Shown here piece by piece: positions 20,575 through 31,665 of a DNA stretch of 64,000 bases. Every line of letters begins with the position of its first letter. Position 1 is the first letter of the stretch. The notes beneath the pieces were generated by a model that made no database searches, was not told where the DNA came from, and saw nothing but the letters and a program-made list of their open reading frames with translations. Source of the stretch: Neoarius graeffei (taxonomy: Eukaryota > Chordata > Actinopteri > Siluriformes > Ariidae); assembly GCF_027579695.1 (NCBI RefSeq), contig NC_083569.1:76867149-76931148 (forward strand), written 5' to 3'. A program made the position numbers and the translations under genes.

Positions 20575-21050
20575 TGTCTAGGTCATGGATTAACAACCTG
20601 ATCAATCTGAACGCTGTGTGAACACACAATGTTTGATTATAATTATTACTGTATTGATTTATGATATCTGGAAAACAGAGATGAAACTTGAGTTAAATCC
20701 CACTGGCACCACTATCAACAGATGGTCAGATAGCATTGTGGGTAATGTAAGACTCTGTTTGCCGAAGTGAAAACAGACCAGCGTGTCGATGAAAGAACAA
20801 ATTCAAATTTTATTCCAGAATAAATGGAGGGTTTTTCATGTGACGTCACGTTTCACATGGCAGCCATGTTAAAGGTCAAATACAATGAAGTAGTGCGGAA
20901 AGGACGTGGTCAATTTTTGTTCAGTTTTCGTTTGTTCAAACTGCGATAAAAAGGTGTTTCTGCATTCCGAGTGCAATCCTTGACTTTCAAGTGACGTCAA
21001 AGCCAATTAAAAACCCGGATGTTGGCTATGCTGGTGGATATAGAAATGCG
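20575..21050. other. Unassigned sequence
   Basis: Contains GTGACGTCACGTTTCACATGG near 20841, resembling 27902-27930. No gene seen. Confidence 0.3.
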
Positions 21051-21123
21051 GGGTCAAGTGACATTCCATACAAAACACTATAGTCATGTGTGCGCGACAG
21101 TCTTCCACTGCTTTAAGCGTTCT

Positions 21124-21355
21124 TTGCCATATCTTTGTGCTGTATACGGTTGTGGTCCCAACAGTACTCGTGACCATGGCACGTTCTGATTTTTTTAGAA
21201 TTCCATCCGTGATTCGGAAAGAGGGCGAGGAAACTCTGAGGCTTAGTACGGAGAGGAGACGAGCACGGCTGAACAACATCGGCAGGGCTGATCTAACAGA
21301 GGCTAAAACCAAAACAGCTCGTGTTTGCAGTCATCATTTTATCTCAAGTGAGATT
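21124..21355 (+). pseudogene. Second THAP-domain remnant
   Basis: Frame 1 reads LPYLCAVYGCGPNSTRDHG (Cys-x4-Cys), then hits a stop in a T-rich run near 21190. The next frame continues DFFRIPSVIRKEGEETL and ends KTARVCSHHF (Cys-x2-His) before a GTGAG donor-like site. Together these are the two halves of one THAP domain split by a small indel. It is unlike the MVNRCIVGGC mini-elements and so belongs to another family. Confidence 0.55.
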
Positions 21356-21467
21356 CAAAAGCTTTCTTGATAATATCATGGAAAATTTTTATTTCGTGTT
21401 GCGAGAATTTTGCCATAAAATGAGCGTTCTCTTGTCGTGGTTCACTTGGTTATCATTTTAACACGTA

Positions 21468-21773
21468 TTACCATTTCGCTTCTAGGAGCGGCAACAAAAT
21501 TATACGATAGAAACAATCCAGACTGGGCACCCGCTCAGAAAATGGGCTATGTTTCATCCAAGGTCGGACTTGATTCTTCAGCAGCCAAACCCGATAGAAC
21601 GCGATATCTGGGTACTCGATGGTTGGTAGAAGCGTCTTATCTTCAGAAAAGTCTGACTTTTTAAAATAATATGGGTCAAAACCGCACATATCTATCTTCC
21701 CTTTGTATCGAATCTTTGCTTGAGCGTTCAAATCGTGGTAATACTGAGGAAATTCAGCATTGTTTACAGACAC
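21468..21773 (-). other. Open frame resembling a transposon-associated conserved protein
   Basis: A 101-codon frame with AKIRYKGKIDMCGFDPYYF and LLPTIEYPDIAFY. This pattern recalls the region upstream of the YqaJ-type nuclease domain in fish proteins often tied to mobile elements. No nuclease motif is in the window and the strand is opposite to the THAP remnant at 21124-21355. The likeness comes from memory only. Confidence 0.3.
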
Positions 21774-21779
21774 GCTTTC

Positions 21780-22155
21780 AGCAGCTGCCGTCCCAGTTGC
21801 TTTGTTTATCCACCATCATGGCGGGCACTCAGGATGTTGCACACTTTGATCACGTGGTTGCAAGTCAAGGATATGGCATCAGGAAGAGAAAACTACAGAA
21901 ATTTTTACAAAAATGATACATCAGTGACTGGTGAATCTAAATCGTAAGGAATGGATGCCATCAAAGTACAGTCAACTCTGATCATTTTCACTCAGGTTTT
22001 ACCTATTTTTATAATTTTAGAACTATAATATAGTATGAGTCAAAATAAGCTTATTTTTGCTGGGGTTTATTTCATGAAAATACAGTCATATGAGCTAAAT
22101 ATTCACAGCCTAATGATGCTCGTTATTCTCACCCTAGGAAGTAAATTTGAAGATA
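21780..22155. other. Unassigned sequence
   Basis: A short + strand frame begins MAGTQDVAHFDHVV near 21820 but shows no family motif. Confidence 0.3.
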
Positions 22156-22158
22156 CGG

Positions 22159-24060
22159 GTCCGTCTCAGAAACTGCTCTCTCATTTGGGACATTATGGTC
22201 AAAATTTTTTTTTCTAATTTTACTTTTTTTTTTTGCATTTACCTAACACTCCATGTTTCTTTTGTCATGTTTAATAAGAATAAAGATAGTATCTTGCTTT
22301 ATCTGGCCTCCACTGTGGAAAATATTTTTGATTACAATTCAAATGCTTTTGTAAAATTGATTTCCATATAAAATAACTCCATCATGGGCGGCACGGTGGT
22401 GTAGTGGTTAGCGCTGTCGCCTCACAGCAAGAAGGTCCTGGGTTCGAGCCCCGTGGCCGGCGAGGGCCTTTCTGTGTGGAGTTTGCATGTTCTCCCCGTG
22501 TCCGCGTGGGTTTCCTCCGGGTGCTCCGGTTTCCCCCACAGTCCAAAGACATGCAGGTTAGGTTAACTGGTGACTCTAAATTGACCGTAGGCGTGAATGT
22601 GAGTGTGAATGGTTGTCTGTGTCTATGTGTCAGCCCTGTGATGACCTGGCGACTTGTCCAGGGTGTACCCCGCCTTTCGCCCGTAGTCAGCTGGGATAGG
22701 CTCCAGCTTGCCTGCGACCCTGTAGAAGGATAAAGCTCATTAGAGATAATGAGATGAGATAACTCCATCATGAAGAATTAAAGCCCCTCCTTCACAGATG
22801 AGTGAAAATATTGAATAAATTTCCTCTTTTTGATTGCTTGGGTTAAAAATGCCAAGTTATGATGACTGAATTGATTCTTCACTTAAATATGAATAATATG
22901 ATGCAGTTTGGGGATTTGATACGGCGAAATAGGACACGATGGAAAAATCAAGAACACATCGGAAAGATGAGAATAACGGCGGTGGTAAAAGAACAGCGAC
23001 TGTACCGGCTGAAGGTCGCGCGGGTCTCTGCTGCGGCGCATGGGGCAACGGGACATCACTACCGCACCGGACAGAGCGCGAGGCAGGGGCGGGGCAAAAT
23101 GACTGGCCGTAGATTCTATTAAAAGTTTGATCTAAATTGACCATGGTTGCAAAATATTGGCCAAAAATACACAAACACTACGAAATATGAAAGTAAGATG
23201 AAAAAACATTCTACTGCCTTATACTGCAAGACTAAAACCAAATAAAACTGTCAAAACTCCCCTTTTCAGTGATAACGTCCGAACAGATCACCCGCGTAAC
23301 AGAGACCGCAAATGGAAGCACGATCAACTTCTAACTGTTGGAGTGGAAAATTCCATTCTACACATGCAAATTGTTAATGTGTGTCCTTCCCCGCACACAA
23401 ATAACATGCTACGGTAAAAAATAGACCACGACTCATTTTATAGCTCAGAAATTCATACAAGACCAGCTACCATCGTAACATATTCTGTAAGAAACATATT
23501 CTATACCTAACTTTCAGCTTTCGTTTTAAAAAACAATCACAGATTTATAACGAAATTTATGGCGTAGTGATTTTAAGTTACTACTTTTGGTGAGGTAGTG
23601 ACCTCGACCCTGAGGCTTTCCGTTTAGATCAAAACACACGATCGTATTGGTTTTGGGTCTGTGGAAAATGGAGTTATGATGGTGATTAAATATTTTGCAT
23701 GATGTTTTATTGTGGTTATGATTATTCTATGAGTGCACCAATCCTAAGGTGTATAAAGTTACAACTTAAAATACAATTAGTGATAACTGTAGACTTTTCA
23801 GTGGACTACAACCTTTTTAAGGGAATGCGATGTAGTCAACCATTTATCATGTACCAGATCAAGCTGCCATTTTTCCACAAATTTGCAGAATTTTTGCCAA
23901 ATTCTGAATATTCTCATCAAAGACTTAGTTTTATCTAGATTTATTTCTTTCATCATTTTATTTCAAATTAAAACCAGCATCACCATTCAAAACCGTATAG
24001 TTTATTGACTGAGTATATTTAGTAGGGGACCCCACAGTACCCAGTTTCTGAGACAGACCC
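22159..24060. mobile_element. Unassigned DNA transposon with GGGTCYGTCTCAG ends, copy B
   Basis: Inverted ends GGGTCCGTCTCAGAAACTG and CAGTTTCTGAGACAGACCC. ATAC lies directly left of the first and directly right of the second (a possible 4-bp target duplication). It is in reverse orientation to copy A and serves as its empty-site reference. It holds one SINE (22386-22758). Without the SINE it is ~1.5 kb and has no recognisable transposase. Confidence 0.8.
22386..22758 (+). repeat. SINE in copy B, full length
   Basis: A 373-bp tRNA-derived SINE: A box in GGTGTAGTGGTTAGCGC, B box GGGTTCGAGCCCC, tail AATGAGATGAG. Perfect 13-bp target duplication ATAACTCCATCAT (22373-22385 and 22759-22771). Copy A has the uninterrupted site near 16245. 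Confidence 0.95.
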
Positions 24061-24163
24061 ATACACGAGTATACATGACTTTTTCCACATCAAATGCTAC
24101 TAAACTGCTTTGAATTGTAATTGAAGTATCCCAAATACTTTTCACAGAGAAACTGTTTCAGTA

Positions 24164-25315
24164 CAGGCCTAGAAATTCATTTTTTTTTTTTCACCAGCCA
24201 GCCGGACTAGTTATCTTCCAAAGTAACTCACCAAACAGAAAATCAACTCACCAAAATTTGTTCATGTATGAATTTTACTTCTGTCAAAAATAACACAAAA
24301 GAGAGTAGTTACCATTGTTCATGACTAATGTGCATTTATTTCAAGACCCGAGTATTTTGATACTGTTGTTAAATACATAAATGAGAACAACGCAGAGCAC
24401 CATAATATAATATCAACAAATAATAATATATTGGACAACTTGGCAACTTGGTGTATGAGTATTGAAAACAAATATACTGACGATCATGACTATAGCACCC
24501 AAAATATGTCCAACATGCTTTCTGTATTTAACCATTTATGAGAGAGAAAGCATTAGGAGCTTCATATTGACGAGGAATCAACCTGAAAAAAATTAATTAT
24601 GCCATAAAAATCATATCGCAGCCAAGGCCTACCCTGCTCCCACGTTTGCTTACAAATCCTTTGTCGTTTCTCCTTCTCGTACGCTTTATCGGCGGCCTTT
24701 TTCTCCTCTTCAGACTGAGGTCACTTTGTCCCCGTCTCTGGCGGTTTCTGTACACCTTTCAGAAAGTTCCACATCGCAACGTAGCTTTGGCAGATGTAGA
24801 TGTAAACAAAAAAAAAAAAGTTTAAAAATGGGCGATAACGTGGCCACATCTATTGAATTTGATAACGTGATGTGACAGCGGTGGCGTGGCCAAGCGTCGG
24901 TCTGTGAATGGAGGGCGGAGTCAGGGAAGGTAAGTGGTGGAATCATTGCACCTGATGGGGATTAACCTGTGTTTGTGTGTCTTCCCCAGTGACCGCGCCC
25001 TTTAAAAGGAGAGGAGAGCAGAGAAAGGGAGCTCTCTCTCCCCAACCAGAACGCGTATGCACGCACGCACACGATATGATTGGGAATTCTTCGGTAGTTT
25101 CCGTCCTACCGATAAACACATCGATTAACACAGACACGGCACACGCTTAATATGTGGTGGCTTTAGTTGACGGTGTGTCTGAATCTTCGCTTCATATACG
25201 GTATATATTTTTATTTTTCAACTAGCCAGCCGGGCTGGCTAGTGACAGGAATTACCTGCTAAATGACAAATTAAGTCGCCTTGGGCGACCAGACCACCGC
25301 GAATTTTGAGCCCTG
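24164..25315 (-). mobile_element. hAT-like family alpha, copy 1
   Basis: Ends CAGGCCTAGAAATTC and GAATTTTGAGCCCTG are inverted. The arms next to them (CACCAGCCAGCCGGACTAG and the CTAGCCAGCC...GGCTGGCTAG palindrome) recur in copies 2 and 3. The centre contains a transposase-5'-exon-like piece (minus, near 24660-24760; better preserved in copy 2) and an LTR-like fragment (24871-25060). No matching 8-bp target duplication was found, so the hAT assignment rests on the CAG...CTG ends and copy 3's BED-type exon. Confidence 0.65.
24871..25060 (+). repeat. LTR-like fragment inside hAT alpha copy 1
   Basis: Begins TGTGACAGCGGTGGCGTGGC and includes GAATGGAGGGCGGAGTCAGG, GTGTGTCTTCCCCAGTGACC and CTTTAAAAGGAGAGGAGAG. 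The same sequence is inside copy 2 (30210-30404, inverted) and stands alone at 55022-55280. It resembles gypsy-type LTRs known from fish. It has an A/T-rich TATA-like TTTAAAAGG. Confidence 0.6.
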
Positions 25316-25923
25316 CAGCGGATGTGACAGCGCTCGAAACTAACGGTGTCCCGATGTCCCGGGGACCATAAAAAATGTCATCGGGACACAAAATTATCAT
25401 ATCTGGGACAATCCCGGGACAATGGAAAAAAATAGATCTAGAAAAAAAAGTTCTACATTAATATTATTTACAAAGCCGTAACACATACGTAGACATTCAC
25501 CTAATTTGTCAATTTTAATTTTAAAACGTTAACAGCGAAAAATACATAGTAGCTACACTTTCGATGCACCTGCATCAGTAGGCTACAGAGCAGCGCATTC
25601 TGTTCTAGAATCTTCGGCCGGAGTCCGCATTATATGGACTTGGAATGGAATTGCTAGCGCACACGCTGCGCCCACTCTTGCCAGAACAAAAATGCTTAAG
25701 TGGTTGAAGCGGACCGACCGCGGGGAAGAAACTGAAAGCCCAGACATAACGTCTCCGGTAAGGTATTAGGCAGAGACCCGTCCACCCGTAAATTTGACGG
25801 GCGATTGCCGATTTCAACGGGCAAGTATACACACAGACGGATACTGAAACGGACGATAATGCCGAAAATTTTCGCACATGAATACTCCCACATGTCATCC
25901 GATAAATCCAGTTATGTTCCGCC

Positions 25924-26200
25924 CACACACGGACTGGCCATCGGGAGTAGCGGGAGTTTTCCCGGTGGGCTGGTGGTTCAGCGTGGGCCGGCGGAGAAAA
26001 AAAAAAAAAACAGTTGCGCGCTGGCCTTTAATATGATAAGCAATGTTAACAGTTTGTTAAAGAAACTGTTAACATTGCTTATCATATTAAAGGCCAGCGC
26101 GCAACTGTTTTGTTTTTTTTTTTTTTTCTCCGCTGGCCCACACTGAACCACCGGCCCACTGGGAAAACTCCCGCTACTCCCGATGGCCAGTCCGTGTGTG
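25924..26200. mobile_element. Foldback element
   Basis: Two ~135-bp near-perfect inverted arms (25924-26059 and 26060-26200) meeting at AACAGTTTGTTAAAGAAACTG. Ends CACACACGGACTGGCC and its complement. Perfect 8-bp target duplication GTTCCGCC (25916-25923 and 26201-26208). Inserted in hAT beta copy A. Confidence 0.92.
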
Positions 26201-26449
26201 GTTCCGCCATCATTTACAAATCGTAAGAAACACAGTTTAATACGAAAAATACTGAAAACTTGAAATGAAAAATCAGAATATTTCATCGTTTCCGCCATTT
26301 TGGCCCGCACTGAATCTTGTAACATGCGGACTGAATAAATCGCGAATTCTGATTGGTCGAAAATTGCCAAACACCCTGCGTTGTAGTTTCCTCTTTCTTG
26401 GCGGGAGAACCGCATTTTTTTTTGCTGACTCACTCTTCTGGATCAAGAT

Positions 26450-26521
26450 GAATCCCAACAAACGCCCCAAATTGAATGTGACAAAAACTGATTCGTTTTT
26501 CCACAAAAAGACAGAAAAGGT
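26450..26521 (+). other. Short exon-like frame in hAT beta copy A
   Basis: ATG followed by NPNKRPKLNVTKTDSFF and KKTEK, then AAAG|GTATGTG, a good donor. Such short Lys-rich 5' exons precede hAT-type or zinc-finger transposases in fish, but the rest is absent here. It is on the + strand, whereas the copy comparison is made on the minus strand. Confidence 0.35.
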
Positions 26522-27755
26522 ATGTGTGATACATTGATTAACAAGGGGGTTTCATTGGGGTATGGTAAAATAGAATACTGTTGGGTTTTTTTTTTATTAA
26601 ATACTGTAACTAGATCAAAAGATTATATACAATTCATTGTTGTTTATTTTCTTTTCACTTTTGTTACCAAATCAAACACCATACATACATCTGATACATT
26701 CAGGAGTGAAACTGAAAAAAATACAAAGTAAAAATATGCAATATTTCTGATCAAAAATTACACGCCATTTCACCCTGAAAATGTCCTAGAATGCAGGAAA
26801 TGAAGTCTAAATTTCAAAAATTTTGTGGGGGGGCATGCCCCCAGACCCCCCTAGAGGGACTTCGCGCCTGCGGCGCTCGTCTTCGCACCTGCGGCGCTTA
26901 TCAGGATTATATAAAATATTATTTTTGACTGGTAAATTTCTTTTTCTGCCTAATACCCTAGTCTCCGGGACCTTCAGAATCCAAAGTGTCATTGCCTGGT
27001 CTGCAGGCAACGCTAGCAACTGAATGAACTGAATGAACACTGTTAGACACGTTATAAAATACAACAGGAATGATGTGGATGATATTGACGGAAGATACCG
27101 TTCAACAGAATAAGTGAGTTTTCTTGGTGTCTTTCTAGTTCAGAAAGTTTAGTCAGTCAGCAGCACAACTAGGCTAGGACCTGCTGCCACTATGCTGATG
27201 TTGCTAACATTTGCACCCACGTTTCAGCAGCGAAAGTTCATAAAATGGATAACGGAAAGTTCATGAAAATGGATAACGGTAATGGTGAAAATTATAAGTT
27301 GGCCTTATAAGTGCCAACAGATATTCAAGGTATAAGTAGATGAAATGAACATAAAAGGGGTCTTATTTTCAACTAAAGTGTACTGCAGATGTCGGGAGTT
27401 GAAACATTTTCTGAATGAGCTAGTTGGCCCCTTTAAATAAACGGGTATCTATTCATACAGTGAGATCGCCAAAGTTTAATAAACTGAAAATGCAATAACT
27501 GTAATTTTGAAGTAGATGATGTATAGGACATGTGTCGCTTGTGTCTTGTGACTTATTGTAAAAATGATATAAAGGGTTCAAAATCGCATAGTTACAAATA
27601 TAATAGTAACTTCATATGATAATATTAACCACTGGTTATTTCAGAGAGGAAAAAAATGGGGACACTATTGCTTCCATTCGGGACAATACAACACAGAATT
27701 CGGGACCACTGGGGGACACAAAGAAAAAAAGTTAATTTCGAGCCCTGGGATGTGA

Positions 27756-28280
27756 TTTCTTAATGGTTTCCAGTTCACTTTAGCTTTGTCAATTTACATT
27801 AACACAGGGTCAACATTACACTGAAATGCATCAGAGCTCTACAAAGGTTTCAAAGTATAGCGCAAACCCTAATATCCAATATAGAGGTTTTTTTTTTTTA
27901 AATTGATGTCACGTCACGTATTCCATGGCAGCCCTTTTGGCCACCATGTGTAAGGTCAGTTCTGACAGTTGTATGAAGATGTTTAAGTCACATCGCAGAA
28001 GAAACCGTATACAATCACTTGCTTCAAAGGCTAAACAACATTATTCTATCCACATTCACTGGATATGAGCAATCACACACTCTGATTGGCTACTCTACTC
28101 CTAGGATATCAGCTCATATACCGTGAGTAGAGTACAGAATAGCTGAACCAACCGCGGATGAAAAACTCTACTTGGAAACAACCCCCCCCCCCCCTCCCCC
28201 CCAAAAAAAAAAATTTAAAAAAGCAGCAAAATATGGAATAAAAGTATTTGATGGTAAGAGCGTTATATTTTTCAAGAATT
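27756..28280. other. Unassigned sequence, partly an inverted-repeat element
   Basis: CCACATTCACTGGATATGAG (28050) pairs with CCAGTGAATGTGG (28805), suggesting terminal repeats of an element around 28035-28820 that contains the SINE at 28294. A C-rich run lies at 28182-28202. Confidence 0.35.
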
Positions 28281-28293
28281 ATTATAGCATTTT

Positions 28294-28670
28294 GGGCGGC
28301 ACGGTGGTGTAGTGGTTAGCGCTGTCGCCTCACAGCAAGAAGGTCCTGGGTTCGAGCCCCGGGGCCGGCGAGGGCCTTTCTGTGCGGAGTTTGCATGTTC
28401 TCCCCGTGTCCGCGTGGGTTTCCTCCGGGTGCTCCGGTTTCCCCCACAGTCCAAAGACATGCAGGTTAGGTTAACTGGTGACTCTAAATTGACCGTAGGT
28501 GTGAATGTGAGTGTGAATGGTTGTCTGTGTCTATGTGTCAGCCCTGTGATGACCTGGCGACTTGTCCAGGGTGTACCCCGCCTTTCGCCCGTAGTCAGCT
28601 GGGATAGGCTCCAGCTTGCCTGCGACCCTGTAGAAGGATAAAGCGGCTAGAGATAATGAGATGAGATGAG
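28294..28670 (+). repeat. SINE, full length
   Basis: 377-bp copy of the GATGAG-tailed SINE with a perfect 13-bp target duplication ATTATAGCATTTT (28281-28293 and 28671-28683). A and B boxes intact. Confidence 0.95.
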
Positions 28671-28683
28671 ATTATAGCATTTT

Positions 28684-29267
28684 TCACAAATTGCTACGGT
28701 CATTTCGCCGGTTTGTTAAGCGGAAGTGATTTTGTCGGACGTTTTGTATAAAGTTTTTATTTATTGAATTTGCAAAAAATAAAAAATGTTTGGTTTCTCA
28801 AAATCCAGTGAATGTGGATCGAATAAAATGATTATTCCACGAAATGGAGTAATCCGACGAGGGCCGACGAGGTGCTATCAGCTCATGTACGACTCCATTT
28901 CGTGGAATAACTTAAATATCAGGAAAAAACAGCAAGAATATACAGCATTGACCCTTATGAGGTGCCTAATAATCCATGGTGCAGAGAAACTGACAAATAT
29001 CCAGCCGTTTCAATCTTGGACATCGCATCCTACCTGGTCCTCAAACCAAGCTCATACTCCATGGATGAATTTCGAGTTTAGAAAAGCTGAGAAGCAGACA
29101 ACCAGTTTGTGCGTGGATGAGTGAGAGAAATCCATGTTTAAAAAAGCTCCAGAGAAGAATTTAACGATCATCGGACGGGTAAGCATGCTCATATTTTGTC
29201 TGTAACTTCGGTTTGCTTGTATCGTGGTACTTTTCGATTTTGAGTTGCAGTATTTTGGATCATATTG
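28684..29267. other. Unassigned sequence with a short inverted repeat
   Basis: TTATTCCACGAAATGGAGT (28830) is exactly complementary to ACTCCATTTCGTGGAATAA (28889-28907). An open frame to 29124 (HGAEKLTNIQPFQSW) is followed by KKAPEKNLTIIGR and a GTAAGC donor near 29180. I do not recognise the family. Confidence 0.35.
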
Positions 29268-29615
29268 CAGGGCTCGAAATTCGCGGTGGTCCAGTCGCCC
29301 GAGGCGACTTAATTTATCATTTGGCAGGTAATTCCTGTCACTCGCCAGCCCGGCTGGCTAGTTGAAAATAAAAAATATATAGCGAAGATTCAGACACTGT
29401 CAACTAAAGCCGCCACATATTAAGCGTGTGCCGTGTCTGTGTTAATCGATGTGTTTATCTGCAGGACGGAAACTACCGAAGAATTCCGAATCATATTGTG
29501 TACGAGTCAGGCTGTCGGTTTTTTCATGACTGCGCATGCATATGACGCATCTCGTTGAATATCGCGGCAATCACATGTAGTATTGGACCAGGTGGGTGGA
29601 GCACAGAAGCACGGT

Positions 29616-30136
29616 GTTCTGTAAAGTTATCCTACCTCTTGGATTTGTCCTACCAAGCCTACTGCGCATGCGCAGAACACATGACGTCATATCTTGGAAT
29701 TTGGACCGAGTTTTGTCCTACCGATCAGCTGGGCTGATAGAAAATCGGTGAGTATTTCACGCATTTGTAATGCGTAATGTAGGCATATTTGCAATTCAGA
29801 AACGTATAAAATACAGTATTTATAAACAAACGAAACGATGCCCCGTCATAACTTTGACTACAGTGCCCACTGCGTGACAGCATAAGCAAGTTCTCATACA
29901 GACCGTTTTATTATTCAAAACAAGTCATTACAAATTATTTGACTTGGCCAAAGACTCGACCAATACGCACAAAACATAAAAATCGGCAAATGTGTGAAAT
30001 ACTCTGATTTTCTATAAGCCCAGCTGATCAGTAGGACAAAACTCGGTCCAAATTCCAAGATATGATGTCATGTGTTCTGCGCACGCGCAGTAGGCTTGGT
30101 AGGACAAATCCAAGAGGTAGGATAACTTTACAGAAC
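29616..30136. mobile_element. Inverted-repeat (foldback/MITE) element in hAT alpha copy 2
   Basis: Arms of ~150 bp (29616-29766 and 29985-30136) begin GTTCTGTAAAGTTATCC and end in its complement. They include ACTGCGCATGCGCAG-type and GTTTTGTCCTACCGATCAGC-type blocks with scattered differences. The unique centre is ~215 bp. A target duplication is not clear. Confidence 0.7.
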
Positions 30137-30209
30137 AACGGCAGACCAGAACTGAGTTCTCAATGAACTATTTATTGCTAGCTTTTCAGCCTTTTATCAC
30201 TTCCCAGCC

Positions 30210-30404
30210 GCGCGCGCACGTGTTGTGGTTGGGAGGAGAGAGCTCCCTTTCTCTGCTCTCCTCTCCTTTTAAAGGGTGCGGTCACTGGGGAAGACACACA
30301 AACACAGGTTAATCCCCATCAGGTGCAATGATTCCACCACTTACCTTCCCTGACTCCGCCCTCCATTCATAGACCGACGCTTGGTCACGCCACCGCTGTC
30401 ACAT
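30210..30404 (-). repeat. LTR-like fragment inside hAT alpha copy 2
   Basis: Reverse orientation of 24871-25060; ends TGTCACA at the element border. The flanking CACGTTATCGCCCATTTTTAAA is also shared with copy 1, so the fragment was present before the two hAT copies separated. Confidence 0.6.
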
Positions 30405-31158
30405 CACGTTCTCAAATTCAATAGATGTGGCCACGTTATCGCCCATTTTTAAACGTGTTTTTTTTTTTGTTTGTTTGTTTTTTTTTGTTTACATCTACAT
30501 CTGCAAAAGCTACGTTGCGATGTGGAATTTTCTGAAAGGTGTACAGAAACCGCCAGAGATGGGGACAAAGCAACCTCGGTCTGAAGAGGAGAAACAACAA
30601 AGGACTTGTAAGCAAACGTGGGAGCAGGGTAGGCCTTGGCTGCGATACGATTTTTATGGAATAATTAATTTTTTTCAGGTTGATTCCTCGTCAATATGAA
30701 GCTCCTAATGCTTTCTCTCTCATAAATGGTTAAATACAGAAAGCATGTTGGACATATTTTGGGTGCAATAGTCATGATCGTCAGTATATTTGTTTTCAAT
30801 ACTCATACACCAAGTTGCCAAGTTTTCCAATATATTATTATTTGTTGATATTATATTATGGTGCTCTGTGTTGTTCTCATTTATGTATTTAACAACAGTC
30901 TCAAAATACTCGGGTCTTGAAATAAATACACATTAATCATGAACAATGGTAACTACTCTCTTTTGCGTTATTTTTGACAGAAGTAAAATTCATACATGAA
31001 CGAATTTTGGCGAGTTGATTTTCTGTTTGGCGAGTTACTTTGGAAGGTAACTAGTCCGGCTGGCTGGTGAAAAAATGTACGAATTTCTAGGCCTGTGCTG
31101 ACACGAGCAGTTAAAATGTAGCCCTCTTATCGAATGCACTTATCTCTCCCATCTGCAG

Positions 31159-31260
31159 CGTGTGTACTACCTCTCTCTGGAGTTCTACATGGGTCGCACC
31201 CTGCAGAACACCATGGTCAATCTGGCCCTGGAGAGTGCCTGCGATGAAGCCACCTACCAG
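31159..31260 (+). CDS. pygl: pygl coding exon 2
   Basis: Codes for residues 82-115, [19 protein letters not shown] onward, ending ATYQ. CTGCAG acceptor and GTGAGA donor; phase 0 at both ends. The Val in RVYYL is the liver-type residue (Ile in muscle and brain forms). It lies between hAT alpha copy 2 (63 bp upstream) and Tc1 copy 2 (38 bp downstream). Confidence 0.95.
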
Positions 31261-31665
31261 GTGAGATGTACAACAAAATCTACTAGCGAATAAAGCTACA
31301 GTGGTGCTTGAAAGTTTGTGAACCCTTTAGAATTTTCTATATTTCTGCATAAATATGACCTAAAACATCATCAGATTTTCACACAAGTCCTAAAAGTAGA
31401 TAAAGAGAACCCAGTTAAACAAATGAGACAAAAATATTATACTTGGTCATTTATTTATTGAGGAAAATGATCCAATATTACATATCTGTGAGTGGCAAAA
31501 GTATGTGAACCTCTAGGATTAGTAGTTAATTTGAAGGTGAAATTAGAGTCAGGTGTTTTCAATCAATGGGATGACAATCAGGTGTGAGTGGGCACCCTGT
31601 TTTATTTAAAGAACAGGGATCTATCAAAGTCTGATCTTCACAACACATGTTTGTGGAAGTGTATC

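Larger units (their letters stand above)
25328..27747 (-). mobile_element. hAT-like family beta, copy A
   Basis: Ends CAGCGCTCGAAACTAACGG and GTTAATTTCGAGCCCTG; perfect 8-bp target duplication GGATGTGA (25320-25327 and 27748-27755). Inner sequence has GTCCCGGGAC-type repeats near both ends, a foldback insert (25924-26200), a promoter-like CpG region and a short + strand exon starting MNPNKRPKLNVTKTDSFF (26450) with a GTATGTG donor. The hAT class is supported by the 8-bp duplication and CAG ends. The transposase itself is missing. Confidence 0.85.
29268..31095 (+). mobile_element. hAT-like family alpha, copy 2
   Basis: Ends CAGGGCTCGAAATTCGCGG and GAATTTCTAGGCCTG. Contains an inverted-repeat insert (29616-30136), the LTR-like fragment (30210-30404, minus), and on the + strand a 5' exon-like frame starting MWNFLKGVQKPPEMGTKQP, then EEEKQQRTCKQTWEQGRPWL (30521-30640). 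The latter resembles the start of ZNF862/hAT-type transposases. Its right end lies 63 bp before pygl exon 2. Confidence 0.65.
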
